A stretch of 64,000 nt of DNA from Glycine soja. Its lineage: Eukaryota > Streptophyta > Magnoliopsida > Fabales > Fabaceae. Shown piece by piece: positions 27,101 to 37,479 of the stretch. Below the pieces are notes generated by a model. It was not told the origin of the DNA, ran no database searches, and worked only from the letters and a program-made list of their open reading frames with translations. Both the position numbers and the translations under genes were made by a program. Positions within the stretch are counted from its first letter, which is position 1. The number at the start of each line of letters is the position of its first letter. The stretch spans positions 43,653,611-43,717,610 of the forward strand of contig NC_041003.1 of assembly GCF_004193775.1 (NCBI RefSeq), given 5' to 3'.

Positions 27101-27600
27101 TTCTCAAAGTGGTTATAATTAATGAGAGACAAAAATAGTGTTCCTGGTCACTATGAATCTTAAAAAAAATTGAGCAAATTTTATGTAGAAATTTTATGTA
27201 GAAAGACTATTTTACCTCTAAGTTTAAATATATGACTAGGACAATAGTATCCAGATACTACAATAGTATTTAAATTGTGAAAAAAAATTAAATATACTTG
27301 TGCATCGCACCCACGGGTATCAAGTCTGGTTACTTCTCACCGCACGTTATTTGTGCATGACATAGGGTTAGCTCACACGTATAATTTTTATTTGGTCCAA
27401 ACTCATACATTTCCTAAATCAGCAAGAGCAACTTCAATAAACTTGAAAGAATATAATTTCGTATTCATTTCATTAATAAAATTGTCGTTATATATCAAAG
27501 TTAAAAAAGAAAAGAAAAATCATAACTTATAATAAGGAAACTAATTATATATAAGATAGATTTTAGGCTATAAAAGAAAACTTAATACAAAAATATATTG
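24200..27600. other. AT-rich intergenic DNA
   Basis: A poly-A run lies at 24403-24422. The segment 26150-26420 has more balanced base composition and a 65-codon minus frame, but I recognise no protein in it. Nothing else can be supported. Confidence 0.45.
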
Positions 27601-27619
27601 ACATATATTTTAATATATC

Positions 27620-29700
27620 ATAGGCTATAATAAGGAAACTAGATACAAAAATATATTGACATATATTATAACATATTCTCGTAGTTGAAGTGGAAGGTTG
27701 TCGTATGTTGAGATTGTTCCGAACATCCTCAAATAAAACCAAGAGAAGATTCTTTGTAAAAATACCTGCAATTTGATAACGTGACGGGACATGTAAGATT
27801 CAAACTTCCCAACGAGCAACCTTTTTTTGCGAACAAAGTCAATATTCATCTCGATATATTTAGTGTGTTGATGTTGAACAAAATTTCCAGAGAGATATAT
27901 CACACTAACACTATCATGGTATACCAAGGCAACTTTTTGAATAGGACAATGAAGCTCTAGAAGAAGGTTTCGTAACCAACAAGACTCAGAAACCACATTG
28001 GCAACACCTCGATATTCCGCCTTCGCACTAGATCGTGATAACGTAGCTTGCTATTTGGCAGACCAAGAAATTAAATTATCACCAAGAAACACACAATAAC
28101 TCAATGTAGAGAGTCTGGTATTTGGACACCCACCCCAATCAACATCTGTATAAGAGAGAAGAGTGGATGTGGAAGATGAATAGAGATATAAGCCATAATC
28201 AAGAGTACCCTAAATGTAGCACACAATGCACTTGAGAGCATGCATATGCATGAATAAACACACCTATTGCACAACATAAGCAATATCAGGTCTCGTGAAG
28301 GTGAGGTATTGGAGAGCCCCTACAAGGCTTTGATAATGAGATGGATCAGCATATGGTGTGTTACAATTAGCACTGAGCTTTGATTTTGTGTCAATTGGAG
28401 TAGGAGATGGCTTACAAGATGGCATGTCGGCCTGCTCAATCTCTGTTACATACTCCCACTAAAATAAGAATAGTCCATCTGCAATACAAGTTACAACTAT
28501 ACCCAAGAAATAACTCAACGACCCTAGGTCCTTCATAGCAAATTTCAAGCTATGAAGGGATATGATAGACTTGTGAATAGTATCAAAGGAAGCTATCAAG
28601 ATAATATCATCCACATACAAAAAAATATAAGTCATAATTTTACCTCGTCGATAAATAAAGAAAGAATGATCAAAAGTACTATGAGAAAACCCAAGAGTAG
28701 AAACATAATCAGCAAATCTATTGTACCAAGCCCAAGAGGCCTGTTTGAGGCCATATAGAGATTTCTTCAACAAGCATACATGATTAGGATGATTCAGATC
28801 CCTAAAACCCATGGGTTGATGCATGTACATAGTCTCTTTGAGTTCTCTATGCAAGAAAGCATTCTTCACGTCAAGTTGGTGAATGGGTCATGCTTTAGAG
28901 ATGGCTAAATTGAGAACAGTGCGAATAGTTTCCAATTTGACTATCAGGCTAAAAGTCTCACCGCAATCCACGCCAACCTATTGTATTTTGCCATCCCCTA
29001 CAAGACAGACCTTATGCCTCTAAGAAAACCATCAAGTTTTTCTTTATGAGTAAAAGTCCACATAGATCGAATCACATTAACATTAGATGGATGGGGCACC
29101 AACTCCCACGTCTTATTTTTAATAAGAGCATTAAATTCATCATGCATAGCCATTTTCCAATTTGGGTCACAAAGGGCAGACACGGGATTACGTGGTAGGG
29201 GGATTTAGTGACACCATTGTTAAGATTTAAATGTCGTTCCAGTTTGAAAATCCCATGCTGACTACGTGTCACAGGTTTGGGAGCCAAAAAAAGAGTGGGC
29301 TGATATGGAGGTGAAGGTGCAGGCGCTGGGCTGGGTGAGGATTGTTGTTGTGGCAATTGTGGGCTAGGTATGAGTGGGTCGAATAAAGATGTAGGTTGGG
29401 CATCCACTTGCGGGTTGGGCAAGACCTATTGGGCCAGTTGGTTTGGGCCTTGCAAAGGGGTCAAATGGTGGACCACATAAGGGAATTAGGTACAACTTAG
29501 TAAAAGGGAATTGGGTTTCATAAAAAATTACATGACGACTTAGTATGGTTTTACGAAAGGACGAATCATAGTACCTGTACCCACGATGATTAGATGGGTA
29601 CCCCAAAAATACACATCGGGTGGAAGGGCTTGAAGTTTTTTTATGGTAGTAAAAGGAAAAGTGGATATCATAAACACCCAAACATTCGAAGATGAGTGTC
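27620..29700 (-). mobile_element. Decayed Ty1-Copia retrotransposon, 3' part of polyprotein
   Basis: In minus-strand order: integrase C-terminal region at about 29690-29480 (CVFLGYPSNHRGYRYY, SRHVIFYE), a proline-rich linker, the start of reverse transcriptase near 29183 (WKMAMHDEFNAL, KNKTWELVP), the RT core at 28869-28459 (KNAFLHRELKE, KSLYGLKQASWAWY, catalytic YVDD in FLYVDDIILI, FLGI), and RNase H at about 28130-27830 (SWSAKQQATLSRSSAKAEYR, WLRNLLLEL, TKYIEMNIDFVR). Stops and frameshifts break every domain. Gag, protease, integrase core and both LTRs are not seen, so it is a truncated dead copy. The upstream break at about 29700 abuts the purine tract. Confidence 0.9.
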
Positions 29701-29729
29701 AGATCCTAATTTTGTTCAGACAATTTTTT

Positions 29730-29990
29730 TTAAAAAAAAAGACAAAAAAAAAACAAAAAAATGACAAAAAAATAGAAAAAGGAAAGAAAGAACATAAAAA
29801 GAAAATAAAAAATAAAAAAAGGAAAGAAAGAAAAAATGGAAAAAGGAAAAAACAGAAAAAGAAAAAAATGAAAGAAAGAAAACGAAAAAAAAGGAAAGAA
29901 AGAAAATACAGGAAAAAATGAAAAAAGGAAAGTAAGAACAAAAATAAAATAAAATAAAATAACAATAAAAAGGGAAAGAATAAGGAGAAA
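29730..29990. repeat. Polypurine tract, about 250 bp
   Basis: Almost uninterrupted A/G sequence on the plus strand (AAAAAGGAAAGAAAG-type units). Open frames in both directions here encode only Lys/Arg/Glu or Phe/Leu/Ser runs and are artefacts of composition. Confidence 0.9.
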
Positions 29991-30124
29991 GAATGCTATA
30001 AAAAGAGAACGAATAGGGAACACACCAAATTTAAGAAGAGGCACGAATAATAAAAAGGCGAACAAAGCTCATTGTATCGCGTTGACACTACAATTAGGAA
30101 AGAAAAAAGGACCTTCAGGTATCC

Positions 30125-30210
30125 CCTTATTTCTTTCATGTCATCTCTTTCTTTCTTTCTCTTTTTCTTTTTCTTTCCTTTGCTCTTCCCCCCCCCCCCC
30201 CCCCTTCTCC
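30125..30210. repeat. Polypyrimidine tract with a run of 17 C
   Basis: TTTCTTTCTTTCTCTTTTTC is followed at 30188-30204 by an uninterrupted C17. It faces the polypurine tract at 29730-29990 across about 135 bp. Confidence 0.9.
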
Positions 30211-30915
30211 TATATCTTTTAGTATCCTGCTTGATTCGTTTCCACTCGTCAATGAATCCTTAATCGTTGGTGAGACTCTTAGAATTTTTTAAAAATATTT
30301 TTTGTCCAACTTTTTTATATATAATAAAAAGCAAACAAAAACAAAAAAAATGAAAAATGAAAACAAAATAAAAATTGCTATTAACACCATCTTTTTCACA
30401 TATATTTTTCTCTTTCATTTTGGGCCTAGCCCATTTTTTTTCAAAAAATAACTACATAAAATAAATATCACTAGTTACACCACCCCCACTTTTTTGTCAA
30501 ATCTCTATTATAATCCTCCCCCAATCCCCATTATTTTTTTCTTGTCCTCCATTGTCTTTCCCGCGTGAGTTTTTACACCCCTATTGATTCCTACGGTTTT
30601 TTGTTGTTATTTTGTTGTGTCGCCAACATGATAAAAACTAGTTTTCGTTATGTGAAGTTACAGAAATTAGTTTTTCTTTATGTATCTTGACAAGATTCCA
30701 TCGAGAAACACATAAAAAACTAGATTCAGTCAAAATATACTGAAAATTATTTTTGTCTATTATATTTTTGTCAAAAAAAATACAAAACAAAAAAGGTATC
30801 ATCAGCTTTATTTTTTTTTCAAAGCCTGCCACATCGGCCCATAAATTGTTATATTCAATGACTTTTCATGTTTAATAGGAATCAGTTTTGATCCAAGCGC
30901 ACGTCATGGATGACA
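30211..30915. other. AT-rich intergenic DNA
   Basis: No gene or repeat with clear ends was recognised. Confidence 0.4.
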
Positions 30916-30924
30916 TTATTTTTA

Positions 30925-31770
30925 GGCTCTTGCTATTTAGACTACCGTTTAGCTAACTACAACCCAACAACCCCCTTTATACCTCTTAACTACTCATTAT
31001 ACCTTTTTTCTTAAAGAAGTACACTCCCTTTTCTTTTTAGAAATGTCTTTTCAGAATAACACATGTATATTCCAGAAATGTATCTCTAGAACTATAATTC
31101 ATAGTTCTAGAGATACACTTTTGGAATAGGTATATATTATTCTGGAAAGATATTTTTAATAGTAATAAAATATCATTTAAAAATTAAGATTGTTGATGAG
31201 ATAAATGTTTATTTTATACCTAATATTTGTTAATCTTATATTTATCCTATCACTAGTGTTTTTTGAGTCCTATCTAAAATCTAATTCTTATCCTACTTTT
31301 ATTATTCTTTAAACCCTAATTTTAACTCATCTTTCCCATATATTTATTATTTAATATTTCACTTTCATCAATATCATACAATATTTTACTTTTTCCTTTT
31401 CATGTGATACTAAGTTTCTAGGTACGTTCATCATTAGTAACTTAATCTATTATACACCTTAATGATAAAACAATTTTTTTATGATGGTTTGTTTCTTTTA
31501 AGTGCATTTATTCATTTTCTAATCCAAGTCTATATTAACCATTCAGACTACAATGACTCTTAAGTGATATTTTATTACTATCAAAAAGTCTTTCTAGAAT
31601 AACATATACATATTTCAAAATTTTATCTCCAGAACTATTAGGTACATGGTATTTTGGAAAGGAAAAAAGGGGGTTTACTTCTTTAAGAAAAAAGATATAA
31701 TGGATAATTACGGGTATAAAGGTTATATAAGGGTGTACTTAGAAAAATATGAGTGTAAATAGAAAGAGAC
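30925..31770. mobile_element. MULE-type MITE with long degenerate TIRs
   Basis: The left terminus GGCTCTTGCTATTTA and the reverse complement of the right terminus GTCTCTTTCTATTTA align. Similarity continues inward for over 100 bp, including the matching block CTTTTTTCTTAAAGAAGTA. It is flanked by TTATTTTTA (30916-30924) and TTATTTTCA (31771-31779), a 9-bp target duplication with one mismatch, as made by Mutator-like transposases. An inner hairpin (GTATCTCTAGAACTAT and its complement) lies at about 31080-31117. No transposase frame. Confidence 0.75.
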
Positions 31771-32640
31771 TTATTTTCATCCTTTAGATTGGATGAGAAG
31801 ACGGGGTTTTATTTTGAGTGTTGTTAAGTGCACCCAGCATTCTACTAAAATGACGAAATTGCCCTTATTTGGTTTTTCTCTTCCGGATCAACTTGATCCG
31901 TAAGAGACTTCCGGATCAACTTGATCCGGAAGAGGAAAAATAAAAATTTTGTTAATTATACAAGATATTTAAAGATATTTATTTTATTAATTATAATATA
32001 TTTATAAATATTGATTTATTATAAATAATTCATGCTAATCAATCAATCATGATAATCAATCATAATTCTCTAAAAGAGGATATAAATAATTTCAGAGTTA
32101 GCAATCATAATGCAGTTTTTGAAATTGCTAACTCTGAAATTATTCATATCCTTTTTTAGGGAATTATGATTGATTAGCATAATTGATTGATTAGCATGAA
32201 TTATGATTATGATTGATTGATTAGCATGATTGATTGATTAGCATGAATTATAATTATGATTGATTAACATTAATTATTTATAACAAATCAATATTTATAA
32301 ATATATTATAATTAATAAAATAAATAAATATATTTAATTATATTATAATTAATGAAATAAATATCTTTATATATCTTGTATAATTAATAAAAATTTTATT
32401 TTTCCTCTTTGTGATTTTTTTAGAATGTTGGGTGCACCTAGCAACACTCTTTTATTTTTCTTCAAAGGACTTAACTCATTTAATTAATAACTAGAATGGG
32501 ACCCAGTTGCAAGGTTTTAAAAAAAATAAAAAATAGGAAGTGAAATAGTAATAGAGAGACGTAACGAAAAAAATAATAATTACTTTTGTTTTTTTTTTAA
32601 AATAAGGTTGTACCAAAAATGGAAATGATAGAAATTTTTT
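31771..32640. repeat. Tandem duplicate unit 1, split by a MITE
   Basis: Sequence TTTAGATTGGATGAGAAGA (from 31782), then, after the MITE, CTTCAAAGGACTTAA and TAACTAGAATGGGACCC, to about 32640. The whole order repeats without the MITE in unit 2. Confidence 0.8.
31816..32449. mobile_element. 634-bp fold-back MULE-type MITE with exact 9-bp TSD
   Basis: Terminal inverted repeats GAGTGTTGTTAAGTGCACCC and (reverse complement of the right end) GAGTGTTGCTAGGTGCACCC. The target duplication TTTTATTTT is exact at 31807-31815 and 32450-32458. Nearly the whole element is one long palindrome, with its turn near 32120-32130 between TTTCAGAGTTAGCAAT and ATTGCTAACTCTGAAA. It includes a nested TCCGGATCAACTTGATCCG repeat at about 31880-31940. 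Non-coding. Confidence 0.88.
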
Positions 32641-32875
32641 TATTATTTTCATCATTCAGATTGGATGAGAAGAGGTTTTTTTTTTTCCTTCAAAGGACTT
32701 AAATCATTCAATTAATAACTAGAATGGGACCCTTCAGTTGGAGGCTTTTTTTTAAAAATAAAATAAAAAGTGAGACAGTAATAGAGAGAAGTAACAAAAG
32801 AAATTATTAATTAAATTTTTTGTTTTCTTTTTTTTAAAATAATAAGGTTGTACCAAAGCTAGTTGGAAGTGATTG
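32641..32875. repeat. Tandem duplicate unit 2 (empty MITE site)
   Basis: Reads TTCAGATTGGATGAGAAGAG, a T run, then CTTCAAAGGACTTAA and TAACTAGAATGGGACCC, matching unit 1 across the place where unit 1 carries the 634-bp MITE. Ends near GGTTGTACCAAAG. Confidence 0.8.
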
Positions 32876-32879
32876 AAAA

Positions 32880-33190
32880 AAATGCTTTTGTTGTTGTATT
32901 TGCATGATAATAATAAGAGAGACACTAGATTACATGAAAATAAGGATAAATAATCATTTTTATCCTTGAAAATATAAGTTGCTAACAAATTTATTCCTAA
33001 AAATAAAAAGTTAAAATTTAGTTCATGAAAAAAAAAATGTTTTTGTCATCGTATTTGCATGATGATAATAAAAGAGAGTATAGTACATGAATATAAGAGT
33101 AAATAATCATTTTTATCCTTGAAAATATAAGAGGCTAACAAATTCATTCCTAAAAATGAAAAATTAAAATCTAGTTCATAAAAGTGTAAA
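32880..33190. repeat. Tandem repeat, two copies of about 154 bp
   Basis: TTTTGTTGTTGTATTTGCAT / TTTTTGTCATCGTATTTGCAT start the two copies (about 32880 and 33035). Both continue through AAATAATCATTTTTATCCTT and CTAACAAATT. The second copy forms the outer left arm of the element at 33100-34107. Confidence 0.8.
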
Positions 33191-34107
33191 AAGTGCAACA
33201 AAATTTTTCTCTTCATTAACTTTACTCCGTTAACGTTAATGAATCAGCTTATGTGACATATGCGGACAAAAATGTTTGTTCAGATGACTTTTATCAGAAT
33301 GTTGATGAATTAATTTGTCATCAAAATATGATAGACTAATTTGTCACTTTCATTTTTTTATTCCCTTTTTTCTTCCGCTATGTTTTTTCTTCCCTTTTCA
33401 ATTTCCTTTTCTTGGACCACCACCAGCCACGTTAATGGGATATTTCCAACAACCTTTCCTTTTCTTCCTTTCCTTATTTTTCTTTTTCCTTCTTTTACAA
33501 ATCTACAAATTCTATATCCAAATCAGATCTACGGATTCCACAATCTTACCATTCACTCATAGGTCAAACCCAAATACAATCAACCCATCATTCACGCTTG
33601 AGTTTAGATATTTTTCGGTCATCTACTTTGTTCAAAGCTTCGACTTCACCATTCCTACTAAGCAACACAACAACCATGTGGGTGTCAAAGAGCTTGCGGA
33701 GGAAGCACATGAGAGAGCAAAAGATTTTGAGAGGAGTCAGGGCGTGTGGCGACAATGATCCTCAACTTGGTGTGAGAGAGGTAACTCGAGTGAAGGACAA
33801 AGGTGATGTAAAGGGTGTGGCTGACCTTGATTGACAGGACAATGAGGAGGCCAATGTTGTTTTGTGTAGAGAGTATTCTGATAAAATATTTGTTTTGATG
33901 ACAAATTAGTCCATCGAGATTTTGATGAAGGTCACATGAACAAACATTTGGTAACATTTCGTCTGGACATATCATGTAAGCGGATTCATTAACATTAATG
34001 GAGAGAAGGACGAATTTGTCATATTTTTTATATTTTTATAAATTCATTTTTTATGTATGAATTTGTTAATCCCATACGACTTATAGGTACAAGAATAACT
34101 ATTTATC
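33100..34107. mobile_element. Element with long (about 230-bp) terminal inverted repeats
   Basis: The left arm (33100-33330) and right arm (about 33885-34107) are inverted copies. Examples: AACGTTAATGAATCAGCTTA versus reverse complement AATGTTAATGAATCCGCTTA, and GAATTAATTTGTCATCAAAA versus GGACTAATTTGTCATCAAAA. The roughly 550-bp interior is not AT-rich near 33660-33850 and has a 147-codon plus frame (33315-33758) that matches no family I know. It could be captured host sequence. No target duplication was found, so superfamily is open. Confidence 0.6.
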
Positions 34108-34109
34108 AC

Positions 34110-34694
34110 AAAAGTAAAAATAACTGAAATTGAAGTGCATGAAATAATAACACATGATAAAGGAGTTAGATGGTGACACGTGGAAGAATAAGTGATTGCT
34201 ATACAGTTTTATTAAAGCTTTTAATTACTTAATTGATACACAATAAAATATGCTGAAAAACTTAGAAACAAAGTAAAAAATTTAGACACTCTAGATAAAA
34301 TTTGAACAACTTGATTATCTTCTCTTCCAACTAAACTCAAAGTAGAATTATGAGAGGGAGTTTTGGCTTGCAGCTGGAGAGTTAAAATAGAAGCCATTGT
34401 AGATGCTTCCATACAAAACAGGTGTTCGGTTTTTATTAATTATTACTAATATTACTTTAGTAATTCACATAAAAAACAACGGATTATTTTTTGTTACAAA
34501 AACAACGGGGTTTGATTTAACGAAAACATTAATTTCTCATGAAGTATTGAATTATGATTTTAATTTGTTAAAAATAATAATTGAGCCTATAAAAAAAGGT
34601 TTACCTGATAATTCTCTGGAGTTAAACAGATTATAAAATATCATAATTTGTAATTGGTAGTATTAATTGTTAAAGAATTTCAAGTAAAAACATT

Positions 34695-34744
<50 letters not shown>

Positions 34745-35130
34745 ACTCTATTGAAAATGGTTTAATCTTTCCCTAAAATAAGAAAATAGTTAAATCTTTT
34801 TTTAAAGAAATAACATTTACCTTTTCTCATACTTTCTTTTTCAAAATTGTAAATTTGATTTATTTTGAAAAAATTATGCATACAATTTATAATTATAAAC
34901 TTTTATTATTCGTATACTATTATAATTTGCAATTAATTTTCCTATATAATTAATATTTTTGATTTTTTTTAAAATTTTTATGTTTAAATTTTCTTAAATT
35001 AAAAAGTACTCGTATAATATATGAAATACTAGCTAACATAAAATGATACACCATTTGTAGTCAAGAAACATGTTTTTGCCTTTGTTTTGGTTTTCAGAAA
35101 TTCAAGGTTCTGTAATTTTTTACTCTCAAT
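34110..35130. other. AT-rich intergenic DNA with an (AAT)n microsatellite
   Basis: An (AAT)n run spans about 34698-34742. Short frames on both strands at 34221-34636 match nothing known. Confidence 0.5.
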
Positions 35131-35141
35131 TCTATTTTTTT

Positions 35142-35390
35142 TGGGCCGTAAAATATTTTAATGTAGTAGTGGCCTACTGGGTCTCCTTTCTGGACTGGGC
35201 TCAAGCTAGTTAGGGTTTGACTATTTGAAGCAGTTGCACTAAAAGCTCATGAGCCGTTAGATCATAAGAATCTGATAATAGTCGTCCGATGAATTCCCTA
35301 TTCATTCTATAAAATGACAAAGAAATCACCTCTTGCGTCGTCATCTCTGTTATCCTTTATTCTCAGCCTCTGCATACAAAATTAGGGTTT
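35142..35390 (+). promoter_or_regulatory. Site II / telo-box promoter and transcript start of a snoRNA-type gene
   Basis: Site II elements TGGGCC (35142-35147) and TGGGCT (35196-35201) are followed by TAGGGTTT (35211-35218, the telo-box read in reverse) and a TATA box TATAAAA at 35308-35314. A second TAGGGTTT lies at 35383-35390, in the likely 5' leader. The Site II plus telo-box pair is the known promoter signature of plant snoRNA, ribosomal-protein and translation genes. It sits about 320-500 bp upstream of the box C/D snoRNA below, and no protein start follows. Confidence 0.65.
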
Positions 35391-35650
35391 CATGATTCCT
35401 TAATCTTTTTTCCAATTTTCAATTTTCAATGCGCTTCTCTATCTGGTCGATGTGGATTAACTCGACTCCCATTCGACTCGTTCCCTTGAAGCAATAGCGA
35501 TTTGTGTTGTTCTTTTTATATCTCTTCCGCAATCCCTTTGTTTGTGGAGAACTTTGGAGCAACTAAATCAAATTTTCTACCAAAGTTATCATTTTTTTAA
35601 CTGGGTTTGCGTTTTTTAGTAGATTGATTAACTGGGGTTGCGCTATTATC
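35391..35650 (+). other. Putative transcribed leader of the snoRNA host, no protein frame
   Basis: Between the promoter and the snoRNA there is no long open frame on the plus strand. T-rich stretches typical of plant introns surround AACTGGGTTTGCG and AACTGGGGTTGCG (35590-35645), a short direct repeat. This fits a non-coding snoRNA precursor or host transcript. Confidence 0.4.
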
Positions 35651-35732
35651 AACCGTGATGAGCCTACAGACCTGTAATGATTTTGCGGGTATGATCGCAA
35701 TCATTATTGAACATCTAAGGGACTGAGTTCTC
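35651..35732 (+). ncRNA. Box C/D snoRNA, U25-like, with two 18S rRNA guides
   Basis: C box GTGATGA at 35655-35661 and D box CTGA at 35723-35726, with short flanking complementarity (AAC/GTT). After the C box comes ACAGACCTGT followed by an imperfect D' box ATGA; this segment is complementary to 18S rRNA ACAGGTCTGT. By the fifth-nucleotide rule it targets the first G there, the position guided by U25 in animals and snR56 in yeast. Before the D box, GAACATCTAAGGG is complementary to 18S CCCTTAGATGTTC, which predicts a 2'-O-methyl U 14 nt downstream. rRNA matches are from memory of conserved 18S sequence. Confidence 0.8.
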
Positions 35733-36424
35733 TAATGTTGCTCCCAGTTTTTTCAATCTCTTCTTTTAGATTTTGTTTTCGGAAGTTTGATTTCTTTTCT
35801 GCTTGATTTTTTTCTAAATATGTTGCTTTTAATTAGTTGAGTGTTAATGTTTGAAAGGCTTCTGGTTTATTTAAGATTTTTGCTTTGCACTTTTTTCATT
35901 GTGTATGGCAATGTTTAATTGAAGCCGATATGTGTGTTCCCCTCGCTATCCGTTGTTGCAATTTTGATGCTGCATTTTGGACGTCGGGGAACTAAATCAC
36001 TATTTTCTGTTTTCTTCAGAACTTGTTTTTTTTATTTGATGTATTTATTTATAATGAAAAGATGTTGATTTTATTATGTTTTTGGGCCACCAGGTTGAAT
36101 TTCTGGATTTAAAGTTTACAAAAATTGTGTTTTCTTAATAGTTCGGGATCTATGTTATTCAAGCGTGAAAGTTTGGTGGGTTAGGATGAAGCTAAATATA
36201 TAATCCAACACTTGATCTGAGTAATTGCCTGTGATGTAAAATTATTCTATGCTTCTGAATCTACACGTTTATTTTTGAGCAATTATTGTTAAATGTTAAT
36301 TCATAGTCGTACTTGTAAGAATTTGTTAATTGTCCTATTGACATAAATTGTTTGTTGCATTGGCACATGTTGACTAGTGTATCAACATATGTTTATTTGC
36401 TTTGGAGTTCCGTTTATTCTTATA

Positions 36425-36517
36425 ACATCATGTGATGAAATTGGAAAAATCTTAGGACACCTTCCTACACAGCAAACACTGCTGTGGATGAGAATAAATT
36501 TTCCATGCTGATGATGT
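36425..36517 (+). ncRNA. Candidate second box C/D snoRNA, target unknown
   Basis: C box GTGATGA (36432-36438) and D box CTGA (36508-36511) are bracketed by a perfect 6-bp terminal stem, ACATCA (36425-36430) and TGATGT (36512-36517). An internal C'-like TGGATGA lies at about 36485. The 93-nt length and same strand as the U25-like gene about 700 bp upstream support it. I could not match its guide segments (before D: ATAAATTTTCCATG) to an rRNA from memory, so it may be an orphan or a chance match. Confidence 0.45.
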
Positions 36518-36519
36518 GC

Positions 36520-37300
36520 TTAGTCTGTTCCCTGCATAGTTGGCCAATAACAAAACTCAATTCAGAGGACAAGAATATTTTGAATAATCTGGAGATAGCA
36601 TGTCATTGAAAATTCAGCAAGTAGTAGTATTTGATTAATTGGCCATTGTTATAAACGAAGCCCAGACCCAAAAGGTAAAGAATTTGGATAACCTGAACCA
36701 TTGCAAAGATAATGGCATTTTCGTGGAAATAAATTTGTTGACACCATATTAGTGAGACGGTTTCTAAGACATTTTAATCTGGATATCTCAAAATTCATTC
36801 GCAAGGCCGAAGAAATGGAAGGAAGGAAAGAGATTGAAATACAATGGAAGTGAAATAGTGTATATTATAATAACGAATATCACCTCTATTTTATTAATGA
36901 ATCATCAAATAAAAAATCTTTTTTTCTTTTTTAATAAGGCATTATCAAAAAATCAAGAAGGATAATAAGAAATGGCCTAACCAGGTTAAAGGGTACAAAC
37001 AGAAACAGAGATAACATAAAGCAATAGACCAATACAGAAATAAGCATATCAATCCCGACATAGTTTATTAAGAGTTATCATAGGAATCATCTCATCCCCA
37101 AAACAAAAGCCATATACCACCACCAAACAAACCCAAATGTACTTGAAGACCAAAAAGTCTTCATGCGATGTTCACAGGCAACAAATATAGCCGCAAAATA
37201 TCTATCATCTATCCAGTGATCCATGTTACGTAAACACAAATGAAGACTGTTTATCCAACCTCTGATTGAATATAGTTCCTCACCTTGTTGGTATAAAAAT
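36520..37300. other. Unassigned region after the snoRNA locus
   Basis: No gene seen. A small poly-T/poly-A-rich stretch lies at 36910-36960. From about 36960 the sequence is probably the 3' flank of the minus-strand LINE remnant. Confidence 0.4.
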
Positions 37301-37473
37301 GTAACTAATCCAGGTTACACAAGAAACAGGATGAAGGGCAATCAATCCCTTTTACTCTCAACCGAACTCGAGTTAGAAGCACATCTCTACAAATTTTCCA
37401 AACAAGGAGTTTAACTCTAGGGGGCACTTTCAGCTTCATCTTCTTCAACAGCACCATAAAGGGGGGAGTATGC
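37300..37473 (-). mobile_element. LINE remnant: zinc-binding (zf-RVT) domain of reverse transcriptase
   Basis: The minus strand reads VPPRVKLLVWKICRDVLLTR... ending CPSSCFLCN, the zf-RVT region at the C-terminus of plant LINE ORF2 (W/C/C pattern, CxxC), followed by a stop. The remainder of ORF2 is absent or unrecognisable. Confidence 0.65.
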
Positions 37474-37479
37474 AGAATT

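Noticed and set aside
29643..30065. Several 90-110-codon frames on both strands
   Set aside because: They lie in the polypurine tract and encode only Lys/Arg/Glu or Phe/Leu runs.
34221..34412. 63-codon minus frame beginning MEASTMASILTLQLQA
   Set aside because: Starts like a gene but is short, unmatched, and ends in AT-rich sequence with no further exon I could join.
36200..36260. Another C-box-like GTGATGT followed by CTGA
   Set aside because: Only about 25 nt apart and no terminal stem, too short for a C/D snoRNA.
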